Positions 1 to 9,485 of a stretch of DNA of 64,000 nt are shown here, one piece after another. Every line of letters starts with the position of its first letter. Positions within the stretch are counted from its first letter, which is position 1. Both the position numbers and the translations under genes were made by a program. Source of the stretch: Syntrophomonadaceae bacterium (GTDB lineage: Bacteria > Bacillota > Syntrophomonadia > Syntrophomonadales > Syntrophomonadaceae); NCBI GenBank assembly GCA_028706315.1, contig JAQWBP010000001.1, forward strand, positions 113,232-177,231. The letters are read 5' to 3'. The notes under the pieces were generated by a model. It did no database searches and had not been told where the DNA came from. It saw only the letters and a list, made by a program, of their open reading frames with translations.

Positions 1-1
1 T

Positions 2-853
2 TTTACTAATGAATATGCTTATTTTTTACTTATAGAGGTATTTAGACTGCTGGCTAAGCTAACATTACCAGTGCTGTCGGCTACTTTCATAACTGCACTG
101 GTAATAACTTATTTGCAGGTAGGGGTTGTTTTTTCGGCTGAACCTCTGACACCGAAACTTAGCAGGATAAATCCTATCGAGGGCTTTAAAAGAGTTTTCT
201 CCAAGCGCGCGATCGTTGAACTAGTTAAATCATTAATAAAAGTAATAGTAACCGGTTTTATCGTCTACACGGTCATGAAAAAGTACTATCACATATTCCC
301 CCGGTTTGTGGACATAGAACTGGCAGCAACTTTAAAGATATTAAGCAGTATTATTTTGGAAATGGTATTAAAAGTCGGCGTAGTGTTTATTATCATCGGA
401 GTTATTGATTATATATACCAGTGGTATGAACATGAGAAGTCCCTAAAAATGAGCAAATATGATGTAAAACAGGAGTACAAACAGATTGAAGGCGACCCTC
501 TGGTAAAATCACATCAGCGGCAAGTACAAAGAGATATTGCCATGAAAAGAATGATGGCAGAAGTACCTGGCGCCGATGTGGTCATTACCAACCCGACTCA
601 TTTTGCTGTTGTATTAAAATACCAGGCCGAGAACATGGATGCGCCTGTACTTGTAGCCAAGGGCCAGGATTTTATCGCCTTAAAAATTAAAGAAATAGCT
701 GCCGCGAATAATGTAGCCATAGTTGAAAATCGTATTCTGGCCAGGACTCTTTTTAATGCGGTTGAAATAGGTAGTCTTATACCAGAAGAACTATATCAGG
801 CAGTAGCAGAAGTACTGGCATTTGTCTACCGGCAAAAGAAGAATAATGTTTAG
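2..853 (+). CDS. flhB: Flagellar export gate protein FlhB (5' end cut by window edge)
   Basis: FlhB is the inner-membrane export-gate protein of the flagellar type III secretion apparatus and switches export from rod/hook to filament substrates. The frame is already open at the left edge, so the true start lies outside; about 283 residues remain of a protein that is usually 350-380 long. Hydrophobic segments are visible near the beginning and around residues 105-130. The cytoplasmic domain carries the self-cleavage motif NPTH (bases 590-601), where FlhB proteins cut between Asn and Pro. It heads a co-directional flagellar/chemotaxis gene run, as in Bacillus, and flhA follows after an unusually long 164-nt spacer. 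Confidence 0.96.
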   Translation, partial: FTNEYAYFLLIEVFRLLAKLTLPVLSATFITALVITYLQVGVVFSAEPLTPKLSRINPIEGFKRVFSKRAIVELVKSLIKVIVTGFIVYTVMKKYYHIFPRFVDIELAATLKILSSIILEMVLKVGVVFIIIGVIDYIYQWYEHEKSLKMSKYDVKQEYKQIEGDPLVKSHQRQVQRDIAMKRMMAEVPGADVVITNPTHFAVVLKYQAENMDAPVLVAKGQDFIALKIKEIAAANNVAIVENRILARTLFNAVEIGSLIPEELYQAVAEVLAFVYRQKKNNV

Positions 854-1017
854 TTAAAATAAAAGTTGGTTTCCCATGCGGAGAGTGGAGCCGGAATATT
901 TATGCCCCCTTAGTGGTGAGCTATAGCGAACATCAGTGATGCTCCGCGGGTACATTCAAACTAACGCTGTATGACTATTAATAGCGAATTATATCTTGTT
1001 ATGTAGGAGGAGAACTC
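854..1017 (+). other. Possible structured leader between flhB and flhA
   Basis: This 164-nt spacer can form GCGGAG (878-883) paired with CTCCGC (942-947), while GGAGC (887-891) could compete for GCTCC (941-945). A small hairpin CATC-AGT-GATG sits at 931-941. The flhA ribosome binding site TAGGAGGAG lies at the end. I recognise no known riboswitch; the conserved elements of c-di-GMP-I and -II riboswitches are not present. It may be an unrecognised regulatory leader or simple spacer. Confidence 0.3.
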
Positions 1018-3081
1018 ATGGAAGAAAGGGCAGGCTGGTTTGGTAAACTGATTGATTTAAGTGATTACCTGATTGCTGTTATGGTAGTCACTATAGTCAT
1101 GATGATGGTTATACCGACAAAACCAGGAATACTAGATGTTCTATTAACATTTAATATTAGCTTTGCCCTGGTTATTTTGTTAGTCGCGATGTTTAATACG
1201 AACCCACTTGATTTTTCTGTTTTTCCTTCATTATTACTTATTATGACTTTATTCAGGCTGTCCCTTAATGTATCTTCAACTAGACTTATACTACTGAACG
1301 CAGAAGCAGGAGCTGTCATTGCCTCCTTTGGCTCTTTTGTTGTTGGGGGTAATACAGTTGTAGGTATGGTTATTTTCCTGATTATTGTCGTTATTCAGTT
1401 TATCGTAATAACTAAAGGGGCAGAGAGAGTATCAGAAGTTGCCGCGCGTTTCACCCTTGATGCTATGCCAGGAAAGCAAATGGCCATCGATGCTGATTTA
1501 AATGCTGGGATAATAAATGAAGATACAGCTCGTAAACGGCGTGAAGATATTCAACGCGAAGCAGATTTCTATGGAGCCATGGATGGTGCCAGTAAATTTG
1601 TAAAAGGCGATGCTATAGCGGGTATAATCATAACTCTGATTAACATAATCGGTGGATTTACTATAGGTATAGCTCAAAAAGGGCTGACTATGGCTGAAGC
1701 TATGCAAACGTACACAATATTAACCGTTGGTGATGGTTTGGTTACCCAGATTCCTGCTTTATTAATATCAACAGCAACTGGAATAGTTGTTACCCGGAGT
1801 GCATCAAAATTTAGCCTGGGTAAAGAACTAAACATGCAGATATTAAATTACCCGAAAGCGCTCGGAATTGCTGCGGTAATATTGCTGGTGCTAGGCAGTA
1901 TCGGGCTACCTAGACTGCCTATGTATTCTCTGGCCTTATTTTTTGGCGTTTTATTTTTCACCATTCGGACCACAACTGCAGCAGTTGTTGAAGATACTGA
2001 TTCCGAAGAAATGGAAGAGGCAGAACAGATCAAAAGACCAGAAAATGTAGTTGAGCTACTGCAGGTCGAAAAAATGGAACTGGAACTCGGATATGCTTTG
2101 ATACCTCTAGTTGATTCGGAACAGGGTGGTGACCTGCTAGATAGGATAGTGATGATCAGGAGACAGTGTGCAGTTGAACTCGGGTTTATAGTTCCTCCAG
2201 TGCGGATAAGAGATAATATGCAGCTTAAGCCAAGTGCCTACACCATAAAGATAAAAGGCATAGAAATAGAGTCGAAAGAATTGATGCTGGATAATTACCT
2301 GGTTATAGGGCCGGATATTGAAAAAGATTCACAACTGCCTGGAATTGTAACCGTTGAACCTGCATTTAAATTACCAGCTAAATGGATTAATCCAGAACAA
2401 AAGGAGAATGCAGAGATGAAGGGTTATACAGTGGTAGATCCTCCTTCGGTTCTAGCTACTCACCTGACCTCGATTATTAAATCACATGCTTTTGAACTAT
2501 TGGGAAGACAGGAGATTCAGAATACGATAGATTTTATTAAAAACCAGAACCCGGCTGTAGTAGACGAGCTCATACCTGATTTGGTGTCTATTGGCGATAT
2601 ACAGCGAATTCTCTCCAATCTTTTAAAAGAACAAGTTTCCGTACGCGATATGGTAACTATTCTGGAGACTTTGGCTGATTACGCCAGGATAACAAAAGAT
2701 ACTGATGTTTTAACTGAATACGTGCGCCAGGCCTTAAAAAGACAAATTAGTAAACAGTATGCAGGTGAGGATGGAAATCTGCGCGTACTAACACTTGACC
2801 CAGTATTGGAAGAGAAATTACGCGAAGCCGTTCAGCAGAGTGAATTTGGTTCATATATTGCACTTGATCCTGATATTGCACAACCGGTAATTGATAATCT
2901 TTCCAGGCAATATGAGAATTTGACCGGCAAAGGTATAACACCAATCGTAATTTGTGCACCTGTTTTACGCCTATATTTTAAACGTCTAATCGATAGGTTT
3001 ATTTCTAATATGGTTGTTCTTTCCTACAATGAAATAGATGCCAACGTAAATGTTGAGATACTGGGGATGATTTCGGCATGA
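1018..3081 (+). CDS. flhA: Flagellar export protein FlhA
   Basis: FlhA forms the nonameric ring of the flagellar type III export gate and converts proton motive force into protein export. The 687-residue length is typical. The N-terminal 330 or so residues contain about eight hydrophobic segments with the conserved FHIPEP-family stretch (for example PSLLLIMTLFRLSLNVSSTR and DAMPGKQMAIDADLNAG). The remainder is the soluble ring domain that docks export chaperones. The ATG start has a strong GGAGGAG site 7 nt upstream. Its end overlaps flhF by 4 nt (ATGA), indicating translational coupling. Confidence 0.98.
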   Translation: MEERAGWFGKLIDLSDYLIAVMVVTIVMMMVIPTKPGILDVLLTFNISFALVILLVAMFNTNPLDFSVFPSLLLIMTLFRLSLNVSSTRLILLNAEAGAVIASFGSFVVGGNTVVGMVIFLIIVVIQFIVITKGAERVSEVAARFTLDAMPGKQMAIDADLNAGIINEDTARKRREDIQREADFYGAMDGASKFVKGDAIAGIIITLINIIGGFTIGIAQKGLTMAEAMQTYTILTVGDGLVTQIPALLISTATGIVVTRSASKFSLGKELNMQILNYPKALGIAAVILLVLGSIGLPRLPMYSLALFFGVLFFTIRTTTAAVVEDTDSEEMEEAEQIKRPENVVELLQVEKMELELGYALIPLVDSEQGGDLLDRIVMIRRQCAVELGFIVPPVRIRDNMQLKPSAYTIKIKGIEIESKELMLDNYLVIGPDIEKDSQLPGIVTVEPAFKLPAKWINPEQKENAEMKGYTVVDPPSVLATHLTSIIKSHAFELLGRQEIQNTIDFIKNQNPAVVDELIPDLVSIGDIQRILSNLLKEQVSVRDMVTILETLADYARITKDTDVLTEYVRQALKRQISKQYAGEDGNLRVLTLDPVLEEKLREAVQQSEFGSYIALDPDIAQPVIDNLSRQYENLTGKGITPIVICAPVLRLYFKRLIDRFISNMVVLSYNEIDANVNVEILGMISA

Positions 3082-4238
3082 AAATTAAGAAATATGTTGC
3101 AAAGGATTTTAAAACGGCTATTAATCAGGCCAAAGAGGAAATGGGTAGTGACGCCATTATACTACATACCCGTACCCTTAAGAAAACCGGGCTATTAGGG
3201 ATATTCCTGCCTGCAAAAGTTGAAGTTACGGTAGCTGTAGATGAAACCTTGAAAGTTAATACTGATGATGCTCGCAATAATGCGGCCCGCCTAAATAGTA
3301 AAGTTCATAATAATACTACTAGAGTTATTAACATGGACCCTGCCACTAGTGAATCAGAAATAATAAGCGAATTGCAGAAAATGAAAAATATGATGACGGA
3401 TATTAAAACGAAAATGTATGAGGTAGAACTGATTAAAGGCCTAGGCGAAGAAGCTCAGATGTTTTACAAAATACTTATTAACAATAATGTTGATCCTGAG
3501 ATTGCGTTGGCAATTGTTAACCATGTAGAACCAAGGCTGCCCAGGGAAAAATTAGATAATATGAACTGGATACAAGATGTGTGTTTACATACCCTTCAGG
3601 AATATATAACTGATATAAAGCCGCCTGAATTAGATACGCCAGGCAATAACCAATTAGTTTTTCTGGTGGGTCCAACGGGGGTTGGGAAGACTACCACCAT
3701 TGCAAAACTGGCTGCTAATATGAGTTTTATCGAAGGAAAAGACGTGGCCTTAATCACACTAGATACATACAGAATATCTGCGGCAGACCAGCTGAGAACT
3801 TTTGCGGAAATAATTGGTATTCCTATTAGCGTTGTGTTTACTCCCGAGGATATGCTGGAAGCAATAACAAAATACCAGGATAAAGATATTGTTTTTGTTG
3901 ATACTGCAGGTCGAAGTCCGCATAATGATTTGCAGATGCAGGAAATAAAGCAGTTTATCGAGATGGTAAAACCTGATGAAACTATTCTGGTACTCAGTGC
4001 CACTACTAATAGTGCTGATTTAATCCAGATTTGCAACAGGTTTTCTGTATTAGGTATAGATAAGCTTATCTTTACCAAGATGGATGAGACATACAGGTAT
4101 GGACAAATATTGAATGCTATTCAAGAGGTTAGAATACCGGTAGCCTATTTCACTAATGGGCAAAATGTGCCGGATGATATTGAAACTCCTGATTACCATC
4201 ATTTAGCCAGGATGCTTCTAAGAAAGGATGAAGCATAA
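3078..4238 (+). CDS. flhF: Flagellar placement GTPase FlhF
   Basis: FlhF is an SRP-type GTPase that controls the position and number of flagella together with FlhG. The N-terminus (MKIKKYVAKDF...) is typical of FlhF; a variable linker leads to an N domain and the G domain. The P-loop GPTGVGKTTT is at residues about 198-207, with TLDTYR and DTAGR motifs behind it. It overlaps flhA by 4 nt and the downstream flhG by 1 nt (TAATG), so the three are probably translated as a unit. The 386-residue length is normal. Confidence 0.97.
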   Translation: MKIKKYVAKDFKTAINQAKEEMGSDAIILHTRTLKKTGLLGIFLPAKVEVTVAVDETLKVNTDDARNNAARLNSKVHNNTTRVINMDPATSESEIISELQKMKNMMTDIKTKMYEVELIKGLGEEAQMFYKILINNNVDPEIALAIVNHVEPRLPREKLDNMNWIQDVCLHTLQEYITDIKPPELDTPGNNQLVFLVGPTGVGKTTTIAKLAANMSFIEGKDVALITLDTYRISAADQLRTFAEIIGIPISVVFTPEDMLEAITKYQDKDIVFVDTAGRSPHNDLQMQEIKQFIEMVKPDETILVLSATTNSADLIQICNRFSVLGIDKLIFTKMDETYRYGQILNAIQEVRIPVAYFTNGQNVPDDIETPDYHHLARMLLRKDEA

Positions 4239-5149
4239 TGAATGATCAGGCCAATAGATTACGTGAAATGGCTATGAATGTCAGAAAAGAAATTGAGGCG
4301 GAATTGAAGGGCAACTTTCAGAAAACGCGAGTAATAGTAATCAGCAGCGGTAAAGGCGGAGTGGGTAAAACCACTATTGCGGTTAATATTGCCATGGCGA
4401 TATCTTCTATGGGGAAAAAAGTCGTATTAATGGATGCTGATATGGGGTTGGCCAATATTGACATTATGCTTGGCATCCTTCCTAAATATAATCTGTATCA
4501 TATGATTCAGGGTCAAAAAAACATCAAAGATATTATAATACCGGGACCGGGCGATTTAATGATAATTCCTGGTGGTTCAGGTATTGATGAACTGGCGAAT
4601 ATAGACCAGAATCAGTTACAGAAGTTATTGACGGAAATTGGGAAAATTGATGGTCAGTATGATTATATGATAATTGATACAGGTGCAGGTATATCCAAAC
4701 ATGTAATTGCATTTTTGCTTGCTGCTGATGATGCAATTATTATTACTACCCCAGAACCAACCTCGCTGACAGATGCTTATGGCATTATAAAAACAGTACA
4801 TAGGAGACAGTCTTTTGCGGGCAATCTTTATCTGGTTGTAAATCGTGTAAGCAGTGATGCGGAAGGGACCCTGGTTGCAGAAAAATTCAAACAAGTCTGT
4901 ACGAAATTTTTAAATCGGGATATTGCTTTACTGGGTAGTGTCGTAAATGAGCCACTTATTGGAGAGGGTATCAAGCAACAGCAGCCCTTTATCCGGATTT
5001 ATCCTAAAAATTCGGCCAGCAGGAATATGAAGTCAATAGCCCGGAGTCTGATGGAGGGAGTAGCAGGTTGGGACGATTATAACCATGTTGATAAACCGGC
5101 TGGCGGCATTAAAAAATTCTTTAAAAAAATATCGCATCTAATTCAGTAA
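4238..5149 (+). CDS. flhG: MinD/ParA-like ATPase FlhG (YlxH), flagellar number regulator
   Basis: FlhG is a MinD-type ATPase that stimulates FlhF GTPase and limits flagellar number. A deviant Walker A motif, SSGKGGVGKTT, is near residues 36-46, followed by the VLMDADMGLANID switch region and the MIIDTGAGI Walker B region. A short basic N-terminal segment before the ATPase domain corresponds to the FlhF-activating helix. The basic C-terminus (KKFFKKISHLI) could be the amphipathic membrane-targeting helix. It starts inside the flhF stop codon (TAATG). The 303-residue length is usual. Confidence 0.95.
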   Translation: MNDQANRLREMAMNVRKEIEAELKGNFQKTRVIVISSGKGGVGKTTIAVNIAMAISSMGKKVVLMDADMGLANIDIMLGILPKYNLYHMIQGQKNIKDIIIPGPGDLMIIPGGSGIDELANIDQNQLQKLLTEIGKIDGQYDYMIIDTGAGISKHVIAFLLAADDAIIITTPEPTSLTDAYGIIKTVHRRQSFAGNLYLVVNRVSSDAEGTLVAEKFKQVCTKFLNRDIALLGSVVNEPLIGEGIKQQQPFIRIYPKNSASRNMKSIARSLMEGVAGWDDYNHVDKPAGGIKKFFKKISHLIQ

Positions 5150-5167
5150 AACTAATGGAGGTTATTA

Positions 5168-5824
5168 ATGAAAGTTGAAAATATTAAAATAAATCAGTTA
5201 ATTGAAATAGAAGTTGATTCTGATGAACCTTCAGCAAGCCTCCCTAGCCGTATTGAGGAAATAAAGGATGAGTATTTATATATTTCTATGCCCATTAAAA
5301 AAGGAGTGCTGTTTCCACTACGAGTAGGGCAAGAAATTAAAATAATTATTAGATACCGACAGAGCTTTTTTGCCTTTAAAGCGAATGTTGTTGGCCGTAG
5401 AAGAGAGCCTATACCTATTCTAATTATAAATAAACCAGAAAATATCATAAGGATAAATCAAAAAAGGGAATATGTACGCCTGGAAACTAGTCTAACGGTT
5501 CGTTTCAGGATATTAGAAGACGGTGATAAAGAGAGTATAATTTGCCAGGCTAATACTATCGACATAAGTGCAGGCGGAGTTTTATTTAGCACCAAACAAA
5601 AAGTTCACACCAGCAACAAAATGGAAATCGAATTACAGCTAGCAGAAGAGGGACCGATTTTATGTATAGGAAAAGTAGTTCGAGTTTTTGATAAAGACCA
5701 GGTGACTGGTGAAACAAAAGTAGCGGTAGAGTTCGATAATATATCTGAAGGTCAGCGCGATAAAATTTTCAAGTATATCTTCGATAAGCAGCGTGAATGG
5801 ATAAAAAAAGGCCTTTTAGATTAA
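5168..5824 (+). CDS. PilZ-domain c-di-GMP receptor, YcgR-like flagellar brake
   Basis: The protein has an N-terminal YcgR-type beta domain (residues about 1-95) and a C-terminal PilZ domain. The PilZ binding signature is visible: RxxxR in KREYVR (about residue 98) and DxSxGG in DISAGGV. Proteins of this layout bind c-di-GMP and slow the flagellar motor or bias its rotation. Its place between flhG and cheB in the flagellar operon supports that role. A GGAGG site precedes the ATG by about 7 nt. The equivalent position in B. subtilis has no PilZ gene, but YpfA/MotI has the same domain order. Confidence 0.88.
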   Translation: MKVENIKINQLIEIEVDSDEPSASLPSRIEEIKDEYLYISMPIKKGVLFPLRVGQEIKIIIRYRQSFFAFKANVVGRRREPIPILIINKPENIIRINQKREYVRLETSLTVRFRILEDGDKESIICQANTIDISAGGVLFSTKQKVHTSNKMEIELQLAEEGPILCIGKVVRVFDKDQVTGETKVAVEFDNISEGQRDKIFKYIFDKQREWIKKGLLD

Positions 5825-5839
5825 GAAGGGAGATAACCG

Positions 5840-6910
5840 ATGTCTAAAGTTAAGGTCCTGGTAGTTGATGATTCCGCTTTTATGCGTAAGATAATATCCG
5901 ATATAATAAATAGTCAATCAGACCTTCAGGTGATCGGCAGGGCAAAGGATGGAAAAGATGCATTAAAAAAAATAAAAGAGTTGCAACCAGACGTTGTTAC
6001 TCTTGATATAGAGATGCCCGAGATGGATGGCTTAACTACACTGGAACAGATAATAAAAGATCATCCGGTTCCCGTTATTATGATTAGCAGCCTGACAAAA
6101 AATGGTGCCGATCGTACTATGAAGGCGTTACAGCTAGGCGCGGTCGATTTTATTACCAAACCTTCAGGCCAGATATCCCTGGATATTGAACAGGTAAGCG
6201 ATGATATAACTAGAAAAATTCAAGCGGCAGCAGGCACTAAGAAAAGATTGCAGAATGTTACTAATATTAGCCAATTAAGTAATAAAGAGACCAATAATAG
6301 TAAGATAGAAAAAAATAATAGACCAGAACTACTAAAAAACCTGGTTTTAATTGGTACTTCTACAGGCGGACCTAAAGCGCTTCACCAGGTTATACCAGGG
6401 TTACCAGCAGATATAAATGCTGCTATATTAATAGTTCAACATATGCCACCAGGATTTACCAGGTCGTTGGCAGAACGACTTAATTCAATTTCAGAAATCC
6501 ATGTAAAAGAAGCAGAACATGGTGAAGAGATTCGGCCTGGATGCGCATATATTGCTCCCGGTGATTACCATTTAACTGTTATCACTAAAAAAGTCATAGG
6601 ACAGCAAAAGCTGCTGGTTCATTTAGATAAATCTGAACAAAGGGGGGGACACCGACCGTCTGTAGATGTAATGCTGGAATCTGCCGCCGATCAATTCTGG
6701 GGTCATATGGTATGCGTTATTATGACCGGGATGGGGCATGACGGAGCTGTAGGTTTGGTAGATATTAAAAATAAATCAGGTGCAGCCATAGCAGAACACC
6801 AGTCTACTTGCATCGTATACGGCATGCCCAGAGCCGCTGTTGCAACAGGCAGAGTCGATAAAATTGTACCACTTCCGGCGATAAGTGACGAAATATTAAA
6901 AATGTTATGA
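5840..6910 (+). CDS. cheB: Chemotaxis receptor methylesterase/deamidase CheB
   Basis: CheB removes methyl groups from chemoreceptors, and its activity is raised by phosphorylation from CheA. Residues 1-120 are a receiver domain with phospho-acceptor Asp56 (LDIEMPEMDG) and the acidic pair VVDDS. A variable linker (about 130-170) leads to the methylesterase domain with the catalytic serine in GTSTGGPKAL, the histidine in QHMPPGFT and the aspartate in MTGMGHDG. The 356-residue length is standard. No cheR is in this window. AAGGGAG lies 8 nt before the ATG. Confidence 0.97.
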   Translation: MSKVKVLVVDDSAFMRKIISDIINSQSDLQVIGRAKDGKDALKKIKELQPDVVTLDIEMPEMDGLTTLEQIIKDHPVPVIMISSLTKNGADRTMKALQLGAVDFITKPSGQISLDIEQVSDDITRKIQAAAGTKKRLQNVTNISQLSNKETNNSKIEKNNRPELLKNLVLIGTSTGGPKALHQVIPGLPADINAAILIVQHMPPGFTRSLAERLNSISEIHVKEAEHGEEIRPGCAYIAPGDYHLTVITKKVIGQQKLLVHLDKSEQRGGHRPSVDVMLESAADQFWGHMVCVIMTGMGHDGAVGLVDIKNKSGAAIAEHQSTCIVYGMPRAAVATGRVDKIVPLPAISDEILKML

Positions 6911-6960
6911 TGCCAGTACGTCAGTAAAAATTAGCCAATTCTTTTAGGAGGTGTTTGGCA

Positions 6961-8979
6961 ATGTCAATGGACATGTCTCAATACCTGGATGTTTTTCTCG
7001 AAGAAAGCAAAGAACATTTAAACAATTTAAATGAGCAGTTATTAGAACTAGAGAAAAATTCAGGAGATTCGGCGGCACTGAATGAGATATTCCGGGCGGC
7101 TCATACATTAAAAGGAATGTCTTCTACTATGGGTTTTGAAGATCTAGCTGATTTAACTCACCATATGGAAAACGTTCTTTCTGATGTAAAAGAAGGAATG
7201 CTGCAAGTAAGTTCCGGGGTTATTGATATACTATTTAAATGTTTTGATCGTTTACAGATGTTAATAGAGCAGATTGAAGCAGGTGGTTCCGGAGCAGTTG
7301 ATAATAGTGATCTTATCGTAGCTTTAGAAAATATAAAAACTAGCAATTGTGAAACAGCAGCAGTAATTGAACCAACTACCGCAGAAATGTCCGACCAGAG
7401 AATTATGACTTCATCTGCAAAGGAAGATTTTAGTTTTAATGAGTATGATATTACCGTCCTCAAAGAGGCCGCCAGCAGGAATCTAAATATTTATTATATT
7501 AAAGTTATGGTTGATGACAGCTGCCTTATGAAGTCAGTACGTGCTTTTATGGTATTTAAAGCATTAGAAGAAGATGGTGAAATCATAAAATCTAATCCAT
7601 CAGCACAAGACCTTGATGAAGGCAAGTTCGATACAACTTTTGAACTTACCTATATAAGTAAAATAACCCAGGATGTTATTATTAGCCGTCTAAATACCAT
7701 ATCCGAGATTCAGATACCTGCAATCCGAGCATTAGATGTTAATATGGTATCTGCAGCCAGTCGAACCGCAAATACAGCTCCAGACCACGAGGTAATTGAC
7801 CATGATGTCAACTCCCACAAGAAAAACCATAAAACAAAACAGACTGTCCGGGTTGATATAGAAAGGCTTGATAACCTTATGAATCTGGTCGGTGAACTAG
7901 TAATGCATAAGGGGCGATTGGAACAGATTGGGGCGAGCAGTAAATTAGTTGAGTTAAACGAGACGATAGAACAAATAGACAGAATAAGTACGGATCTTCA
8001 ATCGGTAGTAATGAAAGTAAGGATGGTTCCGATTGAACAGGTATTCAATCGTTTTCCCAGGATGGTCAGGGACCTGGCTAAGGAGCTTAATAAAGAAGTC
8101 GATTTTTTAGTTGAAGGCAAAGAGACCGAACTAGACAGGACTGTTATAGATGAAATCGGTGACCCCCTGGTGCACTTGATTAGGAATGCCATTGATCATG
8201 GATTAGAATCACCTGAGGAAAGAATTAAAAATGGTAAACCTGAAAGGGGAACCCTGATGCTGCGCGCCCGGCATGAAGGTAATAATGTTTATATCGAAGT
8301 TGAAGATGATGGTTGGGGTATTAATATTGCGAAAATTAAGGAACGTGCTGTGGCAAAAGGTATTGTAACCGCAAAAGAAGCAGAGCAATTAAGCCGTGAT
8401 GAAACTTTTGATTTATTATTTAATGCCGGATTTAGTACTTCCGAAAAGGTAACTGATATTTCGGGTCGAGGGGTTGGCCTGGATGTAGTAAAAACTAAAA
8501 TAGAGTCTCTAAGTGGTGAGATTTTTATTGACTCAACACCAGGACAGGGGACCAGGTTTAAAATAAAACTGCCATTAACTCTGGCTATCATTCAGGCATT
8601 AATGATTGCGGTTAAAGATGAAATATATGCCGTTCCTCTCAGTTCGGTTGATGAAACTACCATGATACGTTCTGATGATATAAAAATGGTGCAAAACCAG
8701 GAAGTCATAATGCTCAGAGGAAATGTATTACCATTATTCCGTCTGGCAGGATTACTGAAAGTACCCGGAATTACAACTCAGGACGAAGATATGTATGTAG
8801 TAGTAGTACGCAAAGCTGAAAAGCAAATTGGCCTAGTTGTAGACAGGTTAATTGGGCAGCAGGAAATAGTAATAAAATCCTTGGGTAAGATGCTTGTAGG
8901 TATACCTGGAATAGCGGGTGCTATTGTGGCCGGAGATGGTAATGTACGACTTATTCTTGATATAACTACTCTCTTTTAA
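6961..8979 (+). CDS. cheA: Chemotaxis histidine kinase CheA
   Basis: CheA is the receptor-coupled kinase that phosphorylates CheY and CheB. Domains in order: P1 phosphotransfer with His48 in AAHTLKGMSS, a CheY/CheB-binding linker region, the P3 dimerisation helices (RLDNLMNLVGELVMHKGR), the P4 ATPase with N box (LIRNAIDHGLE), G1 (VEDDGWGI) and G2 (GRGVGLDVV), and the P5 CheW-like domain at the C-terminus. I place the start at ATG 6961, 9 nt after AGGAGG; a TTG at 6955 is in frame but only 3 nt from AGGAGG. Length is 672 residues. Confidence 0.97.
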   Translation: MSMDMSQYLDVFLEESKEHLNNLNEQLLELEKNSGDSAALNEIFRAAHTLKGMSSTMGFEDLADLTHHMENVLSDVKEGMLQVSSGVIDILFKCFDRLQMLIEQIEAGGSGAVDNSDLIVALENIKTSNCETAAVIEPTTAEMSDQRIMTSSAKEDFSFNEYDITVLKEAASRNLNIYYIKVMVDDSCLMKSVRAFMVFKALEEDGEIIKSNPSAQDLDEGKFDTTFELTYISKITQDVIISRLNTISEIQIPAIRALDVNMVSAASRTANTAPDHEVIDHDVNSHKKNHKTKQTVRVDIERLDNLMNLVGELVMHKGRLEQIGASSKLVELNETIEQIDRISTDLQSVVMKVRMVPIEQVFNRFPRMVRDLAKELNKEVDFLVEGKETELDRTVIDEIGDPLVHLIRNAIDHGLESPEERIKNGKPERGTLMLRARHEGNNVYIEVEDDGWGINIAKIKERAVAKGIVTAKEAEQLSRDETFDLLFNAGFSTSEKVTDISGRGVGLDVVKTKIESLSGEIFIDSTPGQGTRFKIKLPLTLAIIQALMIAVKDEIYAVPLSSVDETTMIRSDDIKMVQNQEVIMLRGNVLPLFRLAGLLKVPGITTQDEDMYVVVVRKAEKQIGLVVDRLIGQQEIVIKSLGKMLVGIPGIAGAIVAGDGNVRLILDITTLF

Positions 8980-8995
8980 AAGGAGGTGTATAGAC

Positions 8996-9463
8996 ATGGG
9001 AAACGAAACTAGTATGCATTTTCAGAGTTCTTATGCCCAGGATAAAGACATTCAGGTAGTTGCCTTTAAACTAGGCCAGGAAGAATATGCTGTGGATATA
9101 GTAAATGTTATGGAAATTAATCGATTAACTAACATTACCAGAGTGCCGAGAACAACCGGGTATATTGAGGGAGTAATCAACCTTAGGGGGAATATTATAC
9201 CCTTGATAAACCTGCACACCAAGTTTGGTATTGCGGCCTCCGGTGCTGAAGATGATAAAAGAATTATTGTGTTTCAATACGATGATATCAAAGCAGGTAT
9301 CATTGTAGATGAGGTATCTGAAGTACTACGCTTAAGTGAGAAAGAAATTGAACAGATCGACAAGATTTATAATGCAATAAACAGTGAACAAATCACTGGA
9401 ATTGCTAAAATTAATGATCGACTTTTAATTTTGCTTGATATAAAGAAGATATTCGAAAGTTAG
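8996..9463 (+). CDS. cheW: Chemotaxis coupling protein CheW
   Basis: CheW bridges chemoreceptors and CheA in the signalling array. It is a single CheW domain of 155 residues with the conserved EYAVDIVNVMEI and LRGNIIPLINL segments. A very strong AAAGGAGGTG site precedes the ATG by 7-8 nt. It lies 16 nt after cheA in the same operon. Confidence 0.97.
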   Translation: MGNETSMHFQSSYAQDKDIQVVAFKLGQEEYAVDIVNVMEINRLTNITRVPRTTGYIEGVINLRGNIIPLINLHTKFGIAASGAEDDKRIIVFQYDDIKAGIIVDEVSEVLRLSEKEIEQIDKIYNAINSEQITGIAKINDRLLILLDIKKIFES

Positions 9464-9485
9464 AATTTTAGGCAGGTGGTTTAAA

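Noticed and set aside
876..926. 16-codon frame between flhB and flhA
   Set aside because: It lacks a ribosome binding site and its bases are also part of the stem structures; it is not supported as a gene.
854..1017. c-di-GMP riboswitch upstream of flhA
   Set aside because: The core motifs of the c-di-GMP-I and -II aptamers are not present.
3596..4078. Long open frame of 160 codons on the minus strand inside flhF
   Set aside because: It is antisense to a well-supported gene, with no ribosome binding site or recognisable product. Similar shadows were rejected at 28002-28517, 35274-35756 and 46214-46648.
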